Source of the DNA: Methylococcaceae bacterium
GTDB lineage: Bacteria > Pseudomonadota > Gammaproteobacteria > Methylococcales > Methylomonadaceae
Direction: 5' to 3'
Length of the DNA: 38,431 bases
NCBI GenBank assembly: GCA_024636875.1
Contig: JAGXGJ010000051.1
Span: 1-38,431, forward strand
The notes under the pieces were generated by a model that did no database searches, was not told the origin of the DNA, and saw nothing but the letters and a program-made list of their open reading frames with translations. Positions 7,452 through 15,046 of this stretch are shown here, one piece after another (the first letter of the stretch is position 1; each line of letters begins with the position of its first letter). The translations under genes were made by a program, and so were the position numbers.

Positions 7452-10400
7452 ATGGAAATAAGGGAGCTGTTCACCAAGCCTATTGACCGCCCGATCAATG
7501 GAGTCATCAAGGCCGACCAATTAGATGCTGAAAGTGTCTGGCAGGAATTGGAAGAGTACGTTGTCACCAAACAGCTCACCGAATATTTTCGGAAGTTTTT
7601 CGATGCTTATCTGGCAGCCGCAGAACAGCCCAAAGACTCGACTATTACAGCACGCATGGGCGTCTGGGTATCCGGATTCTTCGGCTCAGGAAAATCACAT
7701 TACATCAAAATACTGTCCTACTTGCTGGAAAATATTGAGGCCATTGACCCCAAAACCGGCAACCCTAAAAAAGCGGCTGATTTTTTTGACGAACACAAAA
7801 TCAAAGACCCGCTGCTGTTGGCTGACATCCACAAAGCCATTAAAGGTACTGCTGATGTCATCCTGTTTAATATCGATGCCAAGGCCGATGCAAAATCCGA
7901 CCGCGATGCCATCGTCCAGGTGTTTCTGCGGGTGTTTAACGAAAAGCAGGGACTTTGTGGTGATGCGCCCCATATTGCCGAAATGGAGCGTTATCTGATT
8001 GCCAAAGGCGCTTACGATACTTTCAAAACAATCTTTCAGGCTCGAAACGGCAATACCTGGCAACAAGAGCGTGATGCCGTGGATTTCCTGCGTGATGAGG
8101 TGATTGCCGCCTTGGCACAAGCACTCAACATGACTGAAGAATCGGCTGGACGTTGGTTTGATAACGCCCGTGATGATTACCGTATCAACATCGAAGGCTT
8201 GGCAAAACTGGTGCGTGATTATCTGGACACCAAACCCGCCGGTCATCGACTTATTTTTTTGGCTGATGAAGTTGGACAGTTTATCGGTGATAACACCCAA
8301 CTCATGTTGAGCCTGCAAACCATCGTTGAACAGTTGGGTACACTGTGCCAGGGACGCGCCTGGGTTATTGTCACCAGCCAGGAAGATATTGATGCCGCCA
8401 TTGGTGAGACCAACAAGGCTAAATCTCAGGACTTCTCCAAAATTCAAGGCCGTTTCCATACCCGGCTGTCTTTGTCCGGAGCCAATACTGACGAGGTCAT
8501 AGGCCAGCGCTTGCTGGCTAAAACTGAGCAAGCCCATGTTGCGTTAAGGGATGTATTTGCTCAAAAGGGCGACATCATAAACAACCAGCTGTCCTTTCTT
8601 GGCAATGCTGTCAATCTTCGTGGTTACCGGGATGCCGCCGAATTTGTGGCCTATTATCCGTTTACCCCTTATCAATTTCAATTGCTGCAAAAAATCTTCG
8701 AATCGATTCGCAAAGTCGGGGCAACTGGCCAACATTTATCGCGTGGTGAACGCTCCTTACTGAATGCCTTCCAGTCAGCTGCCGTACAAAATGCCGGCAA
8801 GCCCATTAATACCTTAATACCTCTCTATGATTTTTATCCGTCCATCGACAGCTTTATTGATAGCGTCGCCAAGAGATCAATTGATCAAGCCCCCTACAAC
8901 GAAGCTCTGGAACCCTACGATACCCTGTTACTTAAGGCTTTATTCCTGATTCGCTACATTTCCGAAACCATCAAGCCTACCATCGACAATCTGGCAACCC
9001 TCTGTGTTGATGAAGTGGATGCCGATAAACTCAGTCTTAAGCGCCGAATTCAGGAATCTTTAGCCAGACTGGAACAACAACAATTAGTTAGCCGTAACGG
9101 TGATCACTGGTTTTTCCTGACCAATGAAGAACGCGATGTTGCCAGAGAGTTGGGGCATGTGGACGTTTCATCAGCGGAAAGAACACGTTTGCTGTCTGAG
9201 CTGGTTTTTGAAGACATCCTCAGAGGGCAAACCAAAGTCAGGCATCGTAACACCAAAGGAGACTACGACTTTAACCGCCTGCTTGATGGTGCGCCGTGGA
9301 AAACGGCTAATCATACGCTAACGCTGGAAATCCTCAGCCCCTTGGGTGATGACTACGAACGGATGCACGAGGCCACTTGCATCATGCGCAGTAGCGAGTC
9401 AACGGGTCGAGCGATCATCCGCATGGCAGAAGGCCAACGGCTCTACGAAGAACTCACGCTTTATCTGCAAATTGAAAAATACATCATCAGTCCTAAAGCC
9501 GGACAGGCAACGCCGTCATTAAAACGTATCCTGGCTGACCGTAAAGAAGAAAACCGTGATCGAAAACTGCGTTTGGTCGAACAACTCAGCCATCTGATGA
9601 CCACTGGAGATTTTTATGTGTTGGGGCAAAAGCCCGGCATTAAAGCCGGATTGCATCCGGCCAGCCTGCTGGATGAAGTAGTCAATTATTTAATTGCCAA
9701 CACCTACAGTAAACTGCCTTATCTTAAATACCGCACACCAGACCCCATTGCAGAAATCAAAGCCGTTCTTTCCGGCGGTGATATTAAGCCGCTCTTGCAA
9801 GACACCCGGAACGAAGAACTTAACCCACTGGCAGTCAACGAACTGCGTCAATACCTGTTACTGGCAGCCTCAGAAAAGCGCGTGTTATTGTCCGATATAA
9901 TCGACCGATTTACCGGTATTCCCTGGGGCTGGAAACCGGAATGGGAAATTGTCTTGCTGCTTGCCAAGCTTTATATGGCCGGTGAGATTAAATTGATGCT
10001 CGAAGGCGCTGACATTGAACCAAAAGCTGCCATAGACCCCTTAACCAAATCGGTTCGATTTAAACAGGTTTCCCTACTCAAACGCAAACAACCACCTCCC
10101 GAATTGCTCAAACGCGCACGGGAATTGCACCGTGAACTGTTTGCCAAATTACCCAGAGAAGAGGAAGACGGCTTAATTACCGATACGCGTGACAGTTTCA
10201 CTACGTGGCAAAATGAACTTAAAAACTACAGTCATGCCGCAACCAGTAAATATTACCCCGGCAAAACAGTGATTGACCAAGCCATTAACCGCATTGGTAA
10301 ACAACTGGCTATTCGGGACAGTTACGAATTCATTGAAACCTTGCTTGCAGGCAAAGACGACTGGTTAGACCTGAGTGATGAGATTCACGATGTCATTAGC

Positions 10401-11045
10401 TTCTATAAAACCCAAATAACCACCTGGCAACGGCTGTTGGAGGCCATGACTGCCTTTACCGACAACCACGAAGCCCTGCAACAGGACATTAACGCCGCCA
10501 ATGCCCTCAAGGAATTAATAGCCATTCGAGATAATCCTGCGCCCTACAGTCAAATTAACCGTATTGATCCATTATTAAATACCGTTGAAACCGTTAACGA
10601 ACACCTGGCAGCCACTGAAAGAGAAATCGCGTTACTAGCCATTGAGCAGAAACTGGCCGAAATTGAAACAGCACTGGATCACGTTAAAGCCAATGCTGAC
10701 TTACGCAATAAAGCCTTGCACCCCATGCAGCAACTCAAAATCAGTATTGCCGGACTAAGCAGTATTCCCCAAATCCGCTACTTGGCTGAACGGGCAGGAA
10801 CTCATTTAGATACAGCAATGGATAATATTGCTGCTGCGCAAAAACAGCCTACTCCCGGCATCAAAGAACCTGGCGCTGGCAATACGGGTACGACGCCACA
10901 AAAACCCGTTAAAGTGATTCGCGCCCAAGAGCTAAGCAACAAAACTTATCTGGAGACAGAAGACGAAGTCGATGCTTACCTGACCAAGTTAAGGAAGGCC
11001 TTAGTAGCCGTCCTGCAAGAAGGCAAAAAAGCCCGGATTCAATAA
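7452..11045 (+). CDS. brxC: BREX protein BrxC (P-loop ATPase)
   Basis: This 1197-residue protein is the large BREX ATPase (PglY/BrxC family), thought to be the core NTPase of the complex with PglX and PglZ. The Walker A motif GFFGSGKSH sits at about residues 75-83, after the conserved GVWVSG lead-in. LIFLADEVGQFIG near residue 266 is the Walker B region. The C-terminal half is helical and ends in the conserved YLETEDEVDAYLTKLRKAL. Length agrees with the family (about 1200), with no frameshift. The next BREX gene, pglX, normally follows directly; here about 1.4 kb of TA genes and a repeat intervene. Confidence 0.95.
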   Translation: MEIRELFTKPIDRPINGVIKADQLDAESVWQELEEYVVTKQLTEYFRKFFDAYLAAAEQPKDSTITARMGVWVSGFFGSGKSHYIKILSYLLENIEAIDPKTGNPKKAADFFDEHKIKDPLLLADIHKAIKGTADVILFNIDAKADAKSDRDAIVQVFLRVFNEKQGLCGDAPHIAEMERYLIAKGAYDTFKTIFQARNGNTWQQERDAVDFLRDEVIAALAQALNMTEESAGRWFDNARDDYRINIEGLAKLVRDYLDTKPAGHRLIFLADEVGQFIGDNTQLMLSLQTIVEQLGTLCQGRAWVIVTSQEDIDAAIGETNKAKSQDFSKIQGRFHTRLSLSGANTDEVIGQRLLAKTEQAHVALRDVFAQKGDIINNQLSFLGNAVNLRGYRDAAEFVAYYPFTPYQFQLLQKIFESIRKVGATGQHLSRGERSLLNAFQSAAVQNAGKPINTLIPLYDFYPSIDSFIDSVAKRSIDQAPYNEALEPYDTLLLKALFLIRYISETIKPTIDNLATLCVDEVDADKLSLKRRIQESLARLEQQQLVSRNGDHWFFLTNEERDVARELGHVDVSSAERTRLLSELVFEDILRGQTKVRHRNTKGDYDFNRLLDGAPWKTANHTLTLEILSPLGDDYERMHEATCIMRSSESTGRAIIRMAEGQRLYEELTLYLQIEKYIISPKAGQATPSLKRILADRKEENRDRKLRLVEQLSHLMTTGDFYVLGQKPGIKAGLHPASLLDEVVNYLIANTYSKLPYLKYRTPDPIAEIKAVLSGGDIKPLLQDTRNEELNPLAVNELRQYLLLAASEKRVLLSDIIDRFTGIPWGWKPEWEIVLLLAKLYMAGEIKLMLEGADIEPKAAIDPLTKSVRFKQVSLLKRKQPPPELLKRARELHRELFAKLPREEEDGLITDTRDSFTTWQNELKNYSHAATSKYYPGKTVIDQAINRIGKQLAIRDSYEFIETLLAGKDDWLDLSDEIHDVISFYKTQITTWQRLLEAMTAFTDNHEALQQDINAANALKELIAIRDNPAPYSQINRIDPLLNTVETVNEHLAATEREIALLAIEQKLAEIETALDHVKANADLRNKALHPMQQLKISIAGLSSIPQIRYLAERAGTHLDTAMDNIAAAQKQPTPGIKEPGAGNTGTTPQKPVKVIRAQELSNKTYLETEDEVDAYLTKLRKALVAVLQEGKKARIQ

Positions 11046-11084
11046 CTTTACTTTGTCAGATTACATGATCATTTTTCCCAAGAT

Positions 11085-11181
11085 CGTCATTCCGGCAGGG
11101 ATTGCCGGAATCCAAGGCCCATGGATGGATTTAAGCTTGCCATCCATGGCGATGGATGCCCGCTTCCCGGCGGGCATGACG
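11085..11181. repeat. REP-like palindromic repeat
   Basis: The element is bounded by CGTCAT and ATGACG. Inside are three nested stems: CCGGCA/TGCCGG, CCATGGATGG/CCATCCATGG and GCCCGC/GCGGGC. The sequence TCATTCCGGCAGGGATTGCC is a well-known intergenic repeat type in Proteobacteria. It lies directly after brxC and may end or attenuate the brx transcript before the TA genes. Confidence 0.8.
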
Positions 11182-11234
11182 AGCTTGCGGATAATCTAGA
11201 AAAGTGGAATGAAAAGAGTTAAACACTCTAAACG

Positions 11235-11280
11235 TTGAACTTGAACATTCTAAAGCGGATAATTTGTTGAAAATTTCAAC
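11235..11280 (+). promoter_or_regulatory. Promoter and palindromic operator of the vapBC module
   Basis: A sigma-70-like promoter is visible: TTGAAC (11235-11240), a 17-base spacer, then GATAAT (11258-11263). Just after it, over the expected transcription start, lies the perfect palindrome GTTGAAAATTTCAAC (11266-11280). This is where the antitoxin of a type II TA module usually binds to repress its own operon. The antitoxin start and its GAGGAG ribosome site follow. This promoter may also feed the downstream BREX genes. Repression by VapB is inferred. Confidence 0.6.
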
Positions 11281-11296
11281 AACTGAGGAGACAATC

Positions 11297-11530
11297 ATGG
11301 CTACTGTCAATTTCAGCGTCCCTGACGATGTTAAAGAAGCGTTTAATATCGCTTACCAAGGACAAAACAAGAGTGCCGTTATTGCCGAACTGATGCGCGA
11401 AGCAGTTGAACGTGCCCAGCGCAAACAACGCAGTCACGATGCGATTGCAGGTATACTGGAACGGCGCAAGCATGCTCCGGCAATCACCGAAGAAGAATTT
11501 CGTGCAGCACGGGAAGAAGGCCGTCCATGA
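11297..11530 (+). CDS. vapB: VapB-like antitoxin
   Basis: This 77-residue protein reads ATVNFSVPDDVKEAFNIAY at its N-terminus, the strand-helix pattern of ribbon-helix-helix (RHH) DNA-binding antitoxins. A charged C-terminal tail that would wrap the toxin follows. I start it at the ATG at 11297, six bases after GAGGAG; the track start at 11264 lacks such a site. The stop overlaps the toxin start by 4 bases (ATGA). It would neutralise the PIN toxin and bind the palindrome at 11266-11280. Confidence 0.8.
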   Translation: MATVNFSVPDDVKEAFNIAYQGQNKSAVIAELMREAVERAQRKQRSHDAIAGILERRKHAPAITEEEFRAAREEGRP

Positions 11531-11949
11531 TTTTGGTGGTCGATGCTAGCGTAGCAATTAAATGGTTCTTTCAGAACCGGGATAATGAAACTGATTGCGA
11601 CTTGGCATTGACCATTTTGGAAAGTGTGGACGCGGGGCGAATCCAACTGGTACAACCGCCGCATTTTATTGCGGAAGTGGCAGCTGTACTTGCCCGCGAA
11701 AAGCCCGGTGAAGCCCAAGATGATCTATCTGATTTGTTGTGCGTCGAATGTCACATCACCCAAGAGCCAGAGATTTATACAACAGCAATCGATCTCTCCA
11801 TTCGTTATCGGCATCATTTGTTCGATACCTTATACCACGCCGTTGCCTTACACACACCCGGCTCAAAATTCATTACTGCCGATGATGCTTACTACCGCAA
11901 AGCACAAGGCATGGGTCATATTGTTCGTTTGCAGGATTATGCTATATGA
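11527..11949 (+). CDS. vapC: VapC-like PIN-domain toxin
   Basis: A 140-residue PIN-domain ribonuclease of the VapC type, which cuts tRNA or rRNA when freed from its antitoxin. The acidic metal-binding residues are all in place: ILVVDASVAIKWF, the Glu of HFIAEVAAVL, the Asp of HLFDTLYHAVAL and FITADDAYY. Length is normal, so this toxin appears intact. It overlaps vapB by ATGA. Its own stop overlaps, as ATGA, the start codon of a decayed copy of the pglX 5' end, which suggests the module was inserted right at the pglX start. Confidence 0.85.
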   Translation: MILVVDASVAIKWFFQNRDNETDCDLALTILESVDAGRIQLVQPPHFIAEVAAVLAREKPGEAQDDLSDLLCVECHITQEPEIYTTAIDLSIRYRHHLFDTLYHAVALHTPGSKFITADDAYYRKAQGMGHIVRLQDYAI

Positions 11950-11996
11950 ACAAAGCCAAATTCAAATCCTGCGCCTCACAATCATGCAAAGATTAA
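11946..11996 (+). pseudogene. Decayed copy of the first 16 pglX codons
   Basis: The bases from ATGAACAAAGCCAAA onward match the start of the real pglX piece at 12416, with 15 identical bases and then about 8 mismatches over 48. It reads MNKAKFKSCASQSCKD then stop, against MNKAKLKAYAPQARKD in pglX. The copy overlaps the vapC stop. The two copies flank the next TA module (12011-12407) as long direct repeats. This is most simply a remnant of the earlier pglX start displaced by that module. Confidence 0.75.
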
Positions 11997-12010
11997 CTGG
12001 AGAAATCGCC

Positions 12011-12238
12011 ATGAACCCGGAAAGACTCGTTTTCAATGATACTCCGGCATTCATTCCGGTACCGGAAGCGCTGCAACATCGCAAAGTTGAAGTAATCCTT
12101 TGTCCATTGGATGAGGACGCCGAGATCGTCGAAGCGCCAACATCCACATGGACAGATTTTTTCAAGCAATTCAGCCGTCAGGTTGACGATGCAACGCCTT
12201 GTGCGCGGGAAGAATTGTATGCCGACCGTTTGCGTTGA
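12011..12238 (+). CDS. VapB-like antitoxin (partner of broken vapC)
   Basis: A 75-residue antitoxin-like protein. Its N-terminal half DTPAFIPVPEALQHRKVEV, followed by ILCPLDED, resembles the AbrB/DUF2281-like start of several VapB antitoxins and matches the antitoxin at 14244 (DTPAFIPVP...QHRK.E...P.D). The C-terminal tail differs. GGAG precedes the ATG by about 9 bases. It overlaps the following PIN fragment by 20 bases in another frame. The reading frame is intact although its toxin is not. Confidence 0.7.
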   Translation: MNPERLVFNDTPAFIPVPEALQHRKVEVILCPLDEDAEIVEAPTSTWTDFFKQFSRQVDDATPCAREELYADRLR

Positions 12239-12407
12239 TACCAACATCTGGATTTATGCGCTCAGTGTCCCAAGTGCTGGAGATTTAAGTAAACATCAAC
12301 TTGCACAAAGTAGCATTCAGACTGCCGGAAAAATCACCCTTACGGCGCAAACTATCAAGCATCAACAACAGATTGACGGCCTTCGCATCATTAACCCTTT
12401 TAAATAA
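12219..12407 (+). pseudogene. VapC PIN toxin with internal deletion
   Basis: The frame opens MPTVCVDTNIWIYALSVP, the first strand of a PIN nuclease with its Asp, and closes QQIDGLRIINPFK, the usual last strand of the same family. The whole is only 62 residues instead of about 130. The middle, which would hold the conserved Glu and Asp residues, is missing after about residue 46, so the protein should be catalytically dead. The deletion kept the frame. It ends 8 bases before the pglX start and removes any normal pglX ribosome site. Confidence 0.7.
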
Positions 12408-12415
12408 AATCACGG

Positions 12416-13360
12416 ATGAACAAAGCCAAACTCAAAGCCTACGCCCCACAAGCCCGTAAAGACTTTATTGCTGCGGTTACTGCCCGTGCCCATCGCATCG
12501 GACTGGCAGAAAAGAACGGTTCTGTGGCGATTGAGCCCGCCGAAAAGAGTGGTGATTTCGTCATCATTGCCGGACAGTCCTGGCCTGCCAAGATCAGCCA
12601 GCAGCGCGATAACCTGATTGCCCTTATTGAGAAAGATGGCTTTAGCCAAACCATGGAAGCGGTGGCTTACACCTGGTTCAACCGCTTTGCCGCATTGCGT
12701 TATATGGAAATCCACGATTACCTCGGCCACGGTTATCGGGTGCTTTCCAGTCGAGAAGGCGGCTTGCCGGAAATACTAAACGCTGCGCCGGAATTGGCAC
12801 AAAACCGCGAACTCCCAGATCTTAATCCGCAACAGGTCATTGAACTCAAACTGGCCGGTGATCAAGACGGCGAACTGTATCGCTTAACGCTGATTGCTCA
12901 ATGTAATGCCCTGTCCAAGGTCATGCCATTTCTGTTTGAACGCATCGACAATGAAACCGAACTGCTACTGCCCGATAATTTATTGCTGACCGATTCAGTT
13001 ATCGCCAAACTGGTCACAGCAATCCCGGAAGAAGACTGGAGCCAGGTAGAAATCATCGGCTGGCTGTATCAATTTTACATCAGCGAGAAAAAGGATCAGG
13101 TCATCGGCAAGGTGGTTAAGTCTGAAGATATTCCCGCCGCCACCCAGCTGTTTACGCCGAACTGGATTGTAAAATACCTGGTGCAAAACAGCATCGGGCG
13201 TTTGTGGTTGATGGCAAAACCAACGTCTGATTTGAAAAATCAATGGGAATACTACATTGAACCTGCCGAGCAAACGCCTGAAGTACAAGCGCAATTAGAC
13301 GCGCTTATTGCCGCGCGAATCGCGGAAGACGAAAAAACAAATTTGAAAAGGAGTGATTGA
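12416..13360 (+). CDS. pglX: PglX (BrxX), N-terminal piece of split BREX methyltransferase
   Basis: This 314-residue piece matches the N-terminal helical region of type 1 PglX: KLKAYAPQARKDFIAAVTARA at the start, the conserved RFAALRYMEIHDYLGHGYRVL, and LFTPNWIVKYLVQNSIGRLW near residue 255, which normally runs into the SAM-binding motif. It stops after IAARIAEDEKTNLKRSD; in intact PglX the text would continue into LNPETITVLDPACGSGH, which here begins the second piece at 15040. There is no clear ribosome-binding site before the ATG, because a TA remnant ends 8 bases upstream. The piece has no catalytic motif of its own and would need to assemble with the C-terminal piece. Confidence 0.9.
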   Translation: MNKAKLKAYAPQARKDFIAAVTARAHRIGLAEKNGSVAIEPAEKSGDFVIIAGQSWPAKISQQRDNLIALIEKDGFSQTMEAVAYTWFNRFAALRYMEIHDYLGHGYRVLSSREGGLPEILNAAPELAQNRELPDLNPQQVIELKLAGDQDGELYRLTLIAQCNALSKVMPFLFERIDNETELLLPDNLLLTDSVIAKLVTAIPEEDWSQVEIIGWLYQFYISEKKDQVIGKVVKSEDIPAATQLFTPNWIVKYLVQNSIGRLWLMAKPTSDLKNQWEYYIEPAEQTPEVQAQLDALIAARIAEDEKTNLKRSD

Positions 13361-13363
13361 TAA

Positions 13364-13539
13364 ATGCCTGAAATATGTCGTTTTCTTGGAATAGTGATTA
13401 GCAAACTCTTAACGTCATTGATGGACATCTACCCGCAAAAGTGCGAGGTTTGGTTGAAGAATGGGCGGAATTACATCAACTTGAATTGATGACAATGTGG
13501 GATACCAAAGAATTTCATAAACTTAACCCTTTAGTTTAG
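13364..13539 (+). pseudogene. DUF4160 protein remnant (internal deletion)
   Basis: The first frame reads MPEICRFLGIVISKLL, the usual start of DUF4160 proteins. A different frame from about 13411 reads GHLPAKVRGLVEEWAELHQ and ends in HKLNPLV, the usual end of the same family. The middle (normally containing HFHAEY) has been lost and the frame shifted, so it is not functional. DUF4160 genes usually pair with a DUF2442 gene, which follows 9 bases later. The remnant begins 3 bases after the stop of the pglX N-terminal piece. Confidence 0.7.
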
Positions 13540-13548
13540 GCAAAAATA

Positions 13549-13815
13549 ATGATAGCAATTACAGAAGCGAACTACCAAAGTGGTTACCAAATTAAATTGA
13601 AGTTCAACACAGGTGAAGAAGGCGTGGTCGATTTGTTGGATCTTATCGAACGTTACAATGTTGCTGCGCCTTTAAAAAATGTGCGCGAATTTCAACAATT
13701 TTATCTTGATGAATGGCCGACGCTTGCCTGGTCATGCGGGTTTGATGTCGCTCCTGAAACGCTCTATGAACGAGCCACAGGCAACAGAGTGCCTTGGTGT
13801 GAAACACAAGATTAG
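13549..13815 (+). CDS. DUF2442 family protein
   Basis: An 88-residue protein of the DUF2442 family: GYQIKLKFNTGEEGVVDLLDLI, then FQQFYLDEWPTLAWSCGFDVAPETLYERA. Such proteins lie next to DUF4160 proteins in a TA-like pair and are regarded as possible antitoxins; their action is not established. The partner upstream is broken while this gene is intact. It lies inside the insertion that splits pglX. Confidence 0.75.
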   Translation: MIAITEANYQSGYQIKLKFNTGEEGVVDLLDLIERYNVAAPLKNVREFQQFYLDEWPTLAWSCGFDVAPETLYERATGNRVPWCETQD

Positions 13816-13824
13816 GAAAAACCC

Positions 13825-14055
13825 ATGCTGACAATAGAACTAGACAACGAAACCGAGCATGCCTTGCAAGAGCTGGCGCTACAGCAAGGTAAAACGTCGG
13901 AACAATGGTTAAAAGAAGTCACTGACCAATTCGTTCAAGTACAAACTCGCCGACAAGAATTTCCCGACCTTACAGAATTTCACAAGACTTTACCGATGCA
14001 AGAAGTCAGTGCAGGGGAGTTTTGCCATGCGATGCGTGACGGAGATCGCTACTAA
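13825..14055 (+). CDS. Small antitoxin-like protein
   Basis: A 76-residue protein starting MLTIELDNETEHALQELALQ, with a pattern (short strand then helices, GKTSEQWLKEV) like RHH antitoxins that precede VapC toxins. Its stop overlaps by one base the ATG of a PIN-type start (MQYVDTSAAL) that is cut off after about ten codons by palindromic repeats. I therefore read it as the surviving antitoxin of a VapBC pair whose toxin is lost. The family name is not certain. Confidence 0.6.
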   Translation: MLTIELDNETEHALQELALQQGKTSEQWLKEVTDQFVQVQTRRQEFPDLTEFHKTLPMQEVSAGEFCHAMRDGDRY

Positions 14056-14084
14056 TGCAATATGTAGACACCAGCGCTGCGCTG
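14055..14084 (+). pseudogene. Truncated start of a VapC PIN toxin
   Basis: MQYVDTSAAL is the characteristic first strand of a PIN nuclease with its catalytic Asp. After ten codons the reading runs into a block of palindromic repeats (14071-14212) and then into the next antitoxin frame, so no PIN domain follows. The 182-residue ORF of the track (14055-14603) is a chance fusion of this stub, the repeats and the next antitoxin. Confidence 0.6.
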
Positions 14085-14212
14085 GCTCCCAAGCTCCTGC
14101 CTGGGAACCCAGATAGCGAAGCTCTTGCTTCGCGAGACAAGAAGCTAGAGCTTCTTGCACCGAATTCCCAAGCTGGAGCTTGGGAACTAGCAAGCTGGAG
14201 CTTGGGAACTAG
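14071..14212. repeat. Cluster of small palindromes
   Basis: At least five short hairpins stand side by side: CCAGCG/CGCTGG, an imperfect CTCCCAAGC/CTGGGAA pair, CGAAGC/GCTTCG, AAGAAGCT/AGCTTCTT and TTCCCAAGCT/AGCTTGGGAA. The last is partly repeated in tandem: a 22-base unit beginning CAAGCTGGAGCTTGGG occurs twice, at 14169-14190 and 14191-14212. The cluster interrupts a vapC gene. A lone related half-copy (CCAGCTTGGGAA) is seen near 2232. Confidence 0.8.
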
Positions 14213-14243
14213 CAAAACTACTACTAGCCAAGAGGACATAATC

Positions 14244-14603
14244 ATGGACCACGCCCGGTTAATTTATGAAGACACACCCGCTTTTATTCCCGTACCAAAA
14301 GAAATGCAACACCGCAAAACAGAAATTACTTTTTTGCCGATGGATGATGAACTGGCACCAGAATCATCCACTACACCACAAACCACAGTAGAGCCAAGTA
14401 AATCATCTGCACTACATCCAGTCGAGTTAGCTGAAGTCAGAGACGTACTATTGTCTGATGAGTTTTTTGCATCTTTAGAAAAGGTAGAAACCAAAAACCC
14501 AAGATCACTGTTGGAACTCATCGGCAAAGGTCAAGGTTGTTTTAAAAATGCAGCTGAAGTTGACGCGTTTATCCGTGCGGAGCGTGATGCGTGGGACAAT
14601 TAA
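14244..14603 (+). CDS. VapB-like antitoxin
   Basis: A 119-residue antitoxin-like protein. Residues 8-35 repeat the motif DTPAFIPVP...MQHRKTEI...P.DD seen in the antitoxin at 12011, so the two are paralogues, but this one has a longer helical C-terminal tail. GAGGA lies about 7 bases before the ATG at 14244; the longer track ORF from 14055 is a fusion with repeats. Its end overlaps the toxin start by 13 bases. It lies within the insertion that splits pglX. Confidence 0.7.
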   Translation: MDHARLIYEDTPAFIPVPKEMQHRKTEITFLPMDDELAPESSTTPQTTVEPSKSSALHPVELAEVRDVLLSDEFFASLEKVETKNPRSLLELIGKGQGCFKNAAEVDAFIRAERDAWDN

Positions 14604-15046
14604 GGCAAGCCTTGCAAGGGCGGAATGTTTATTTAGATGCCAACATTTTTATTTATACCCTCGAAGGAATGGAGCCTTGGGCTAATTTATTATCAGACGT
14701 TTTCGCGGGTTTAACCACAGGTGAATTGTCGGCTGTTACCTGCAGTTTAAGTTTGTCTGAATGTTTGGTAATGCCATTTAAGCAAAACAAAAATGATTTA
14801 GTCGCCGTTTATCGTGAGGCACTCTTACCTGGTCATTATTTAACGATTGCGCCTATTGATGACAGAGTATTAATCTCAGCCGCAAACATTCGCGCCCAAA
14901 CCGGTTTAAAACTTCCCGATGCCATTCACGCCGCGACAGCCTTAATGCAACAATGCACAGCACAGCTCACCAACGACACAGGCTTTAGCCGCGTACCGGG
15001 CATCGAATTGTTTTTATTGTCTAACTGGATTTCCTCACCATGCTAA
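14591..15046 (+). CDS. PIN-domain toxin (VapC family)
   Basis: A 151-residue PIN nuclease with a GTG start. Acidic residues are retained: NVYLDANIFIYTLEG, the Glu in LSLSECLVMPF, the Asp in LKLPDAIHAATAL and TNDTGFSRVPGIEL. The toxin looks intact and pairs with the overlapping antitoxin. Its last codons (SSPC, stop at 15044-15046) run into the first bases of the pglX C-terminal piece, overlapping by 7 bases, which marks the right edge of the insertion in pglX. Translation of the pglX C-terminal piece may be coupled to this toxin. Confidence 0.8.
   Translation: MGQLRQALQGRNVYLDANIFIYTLEGMEPWANLLSDVFAGLTTGELSAVTCSLSLSECLVMPFKQNKNDLVAVYREALLPGHYLTIAPIDDRVLISAANIRAQTGLKLPDAIHAATALMQQCTAQLTNDTGFSRVPGIELFLLSNWISSPC

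Noticed and set aside
7695-8537. 280-residue minus-strand ORF inside brxC
   Set aside because: It is the antisense shadow of a well-supported brxC region with ATPase motifs.
11624-12238. 204-residue ORF spanning vapC, the pglX remnant and an antitoxin
   Set aside because: Only its last 75 codons (the antitoxin at 12011) are coding; the rest is the wrong frame of vapC.
14055-14603. 182-residue ORF as a single gene
   Set aside because: It joins a ten-codon VapC stub, palindromic repeats and a separate antitoxin that has its own ribosome site at 14244.
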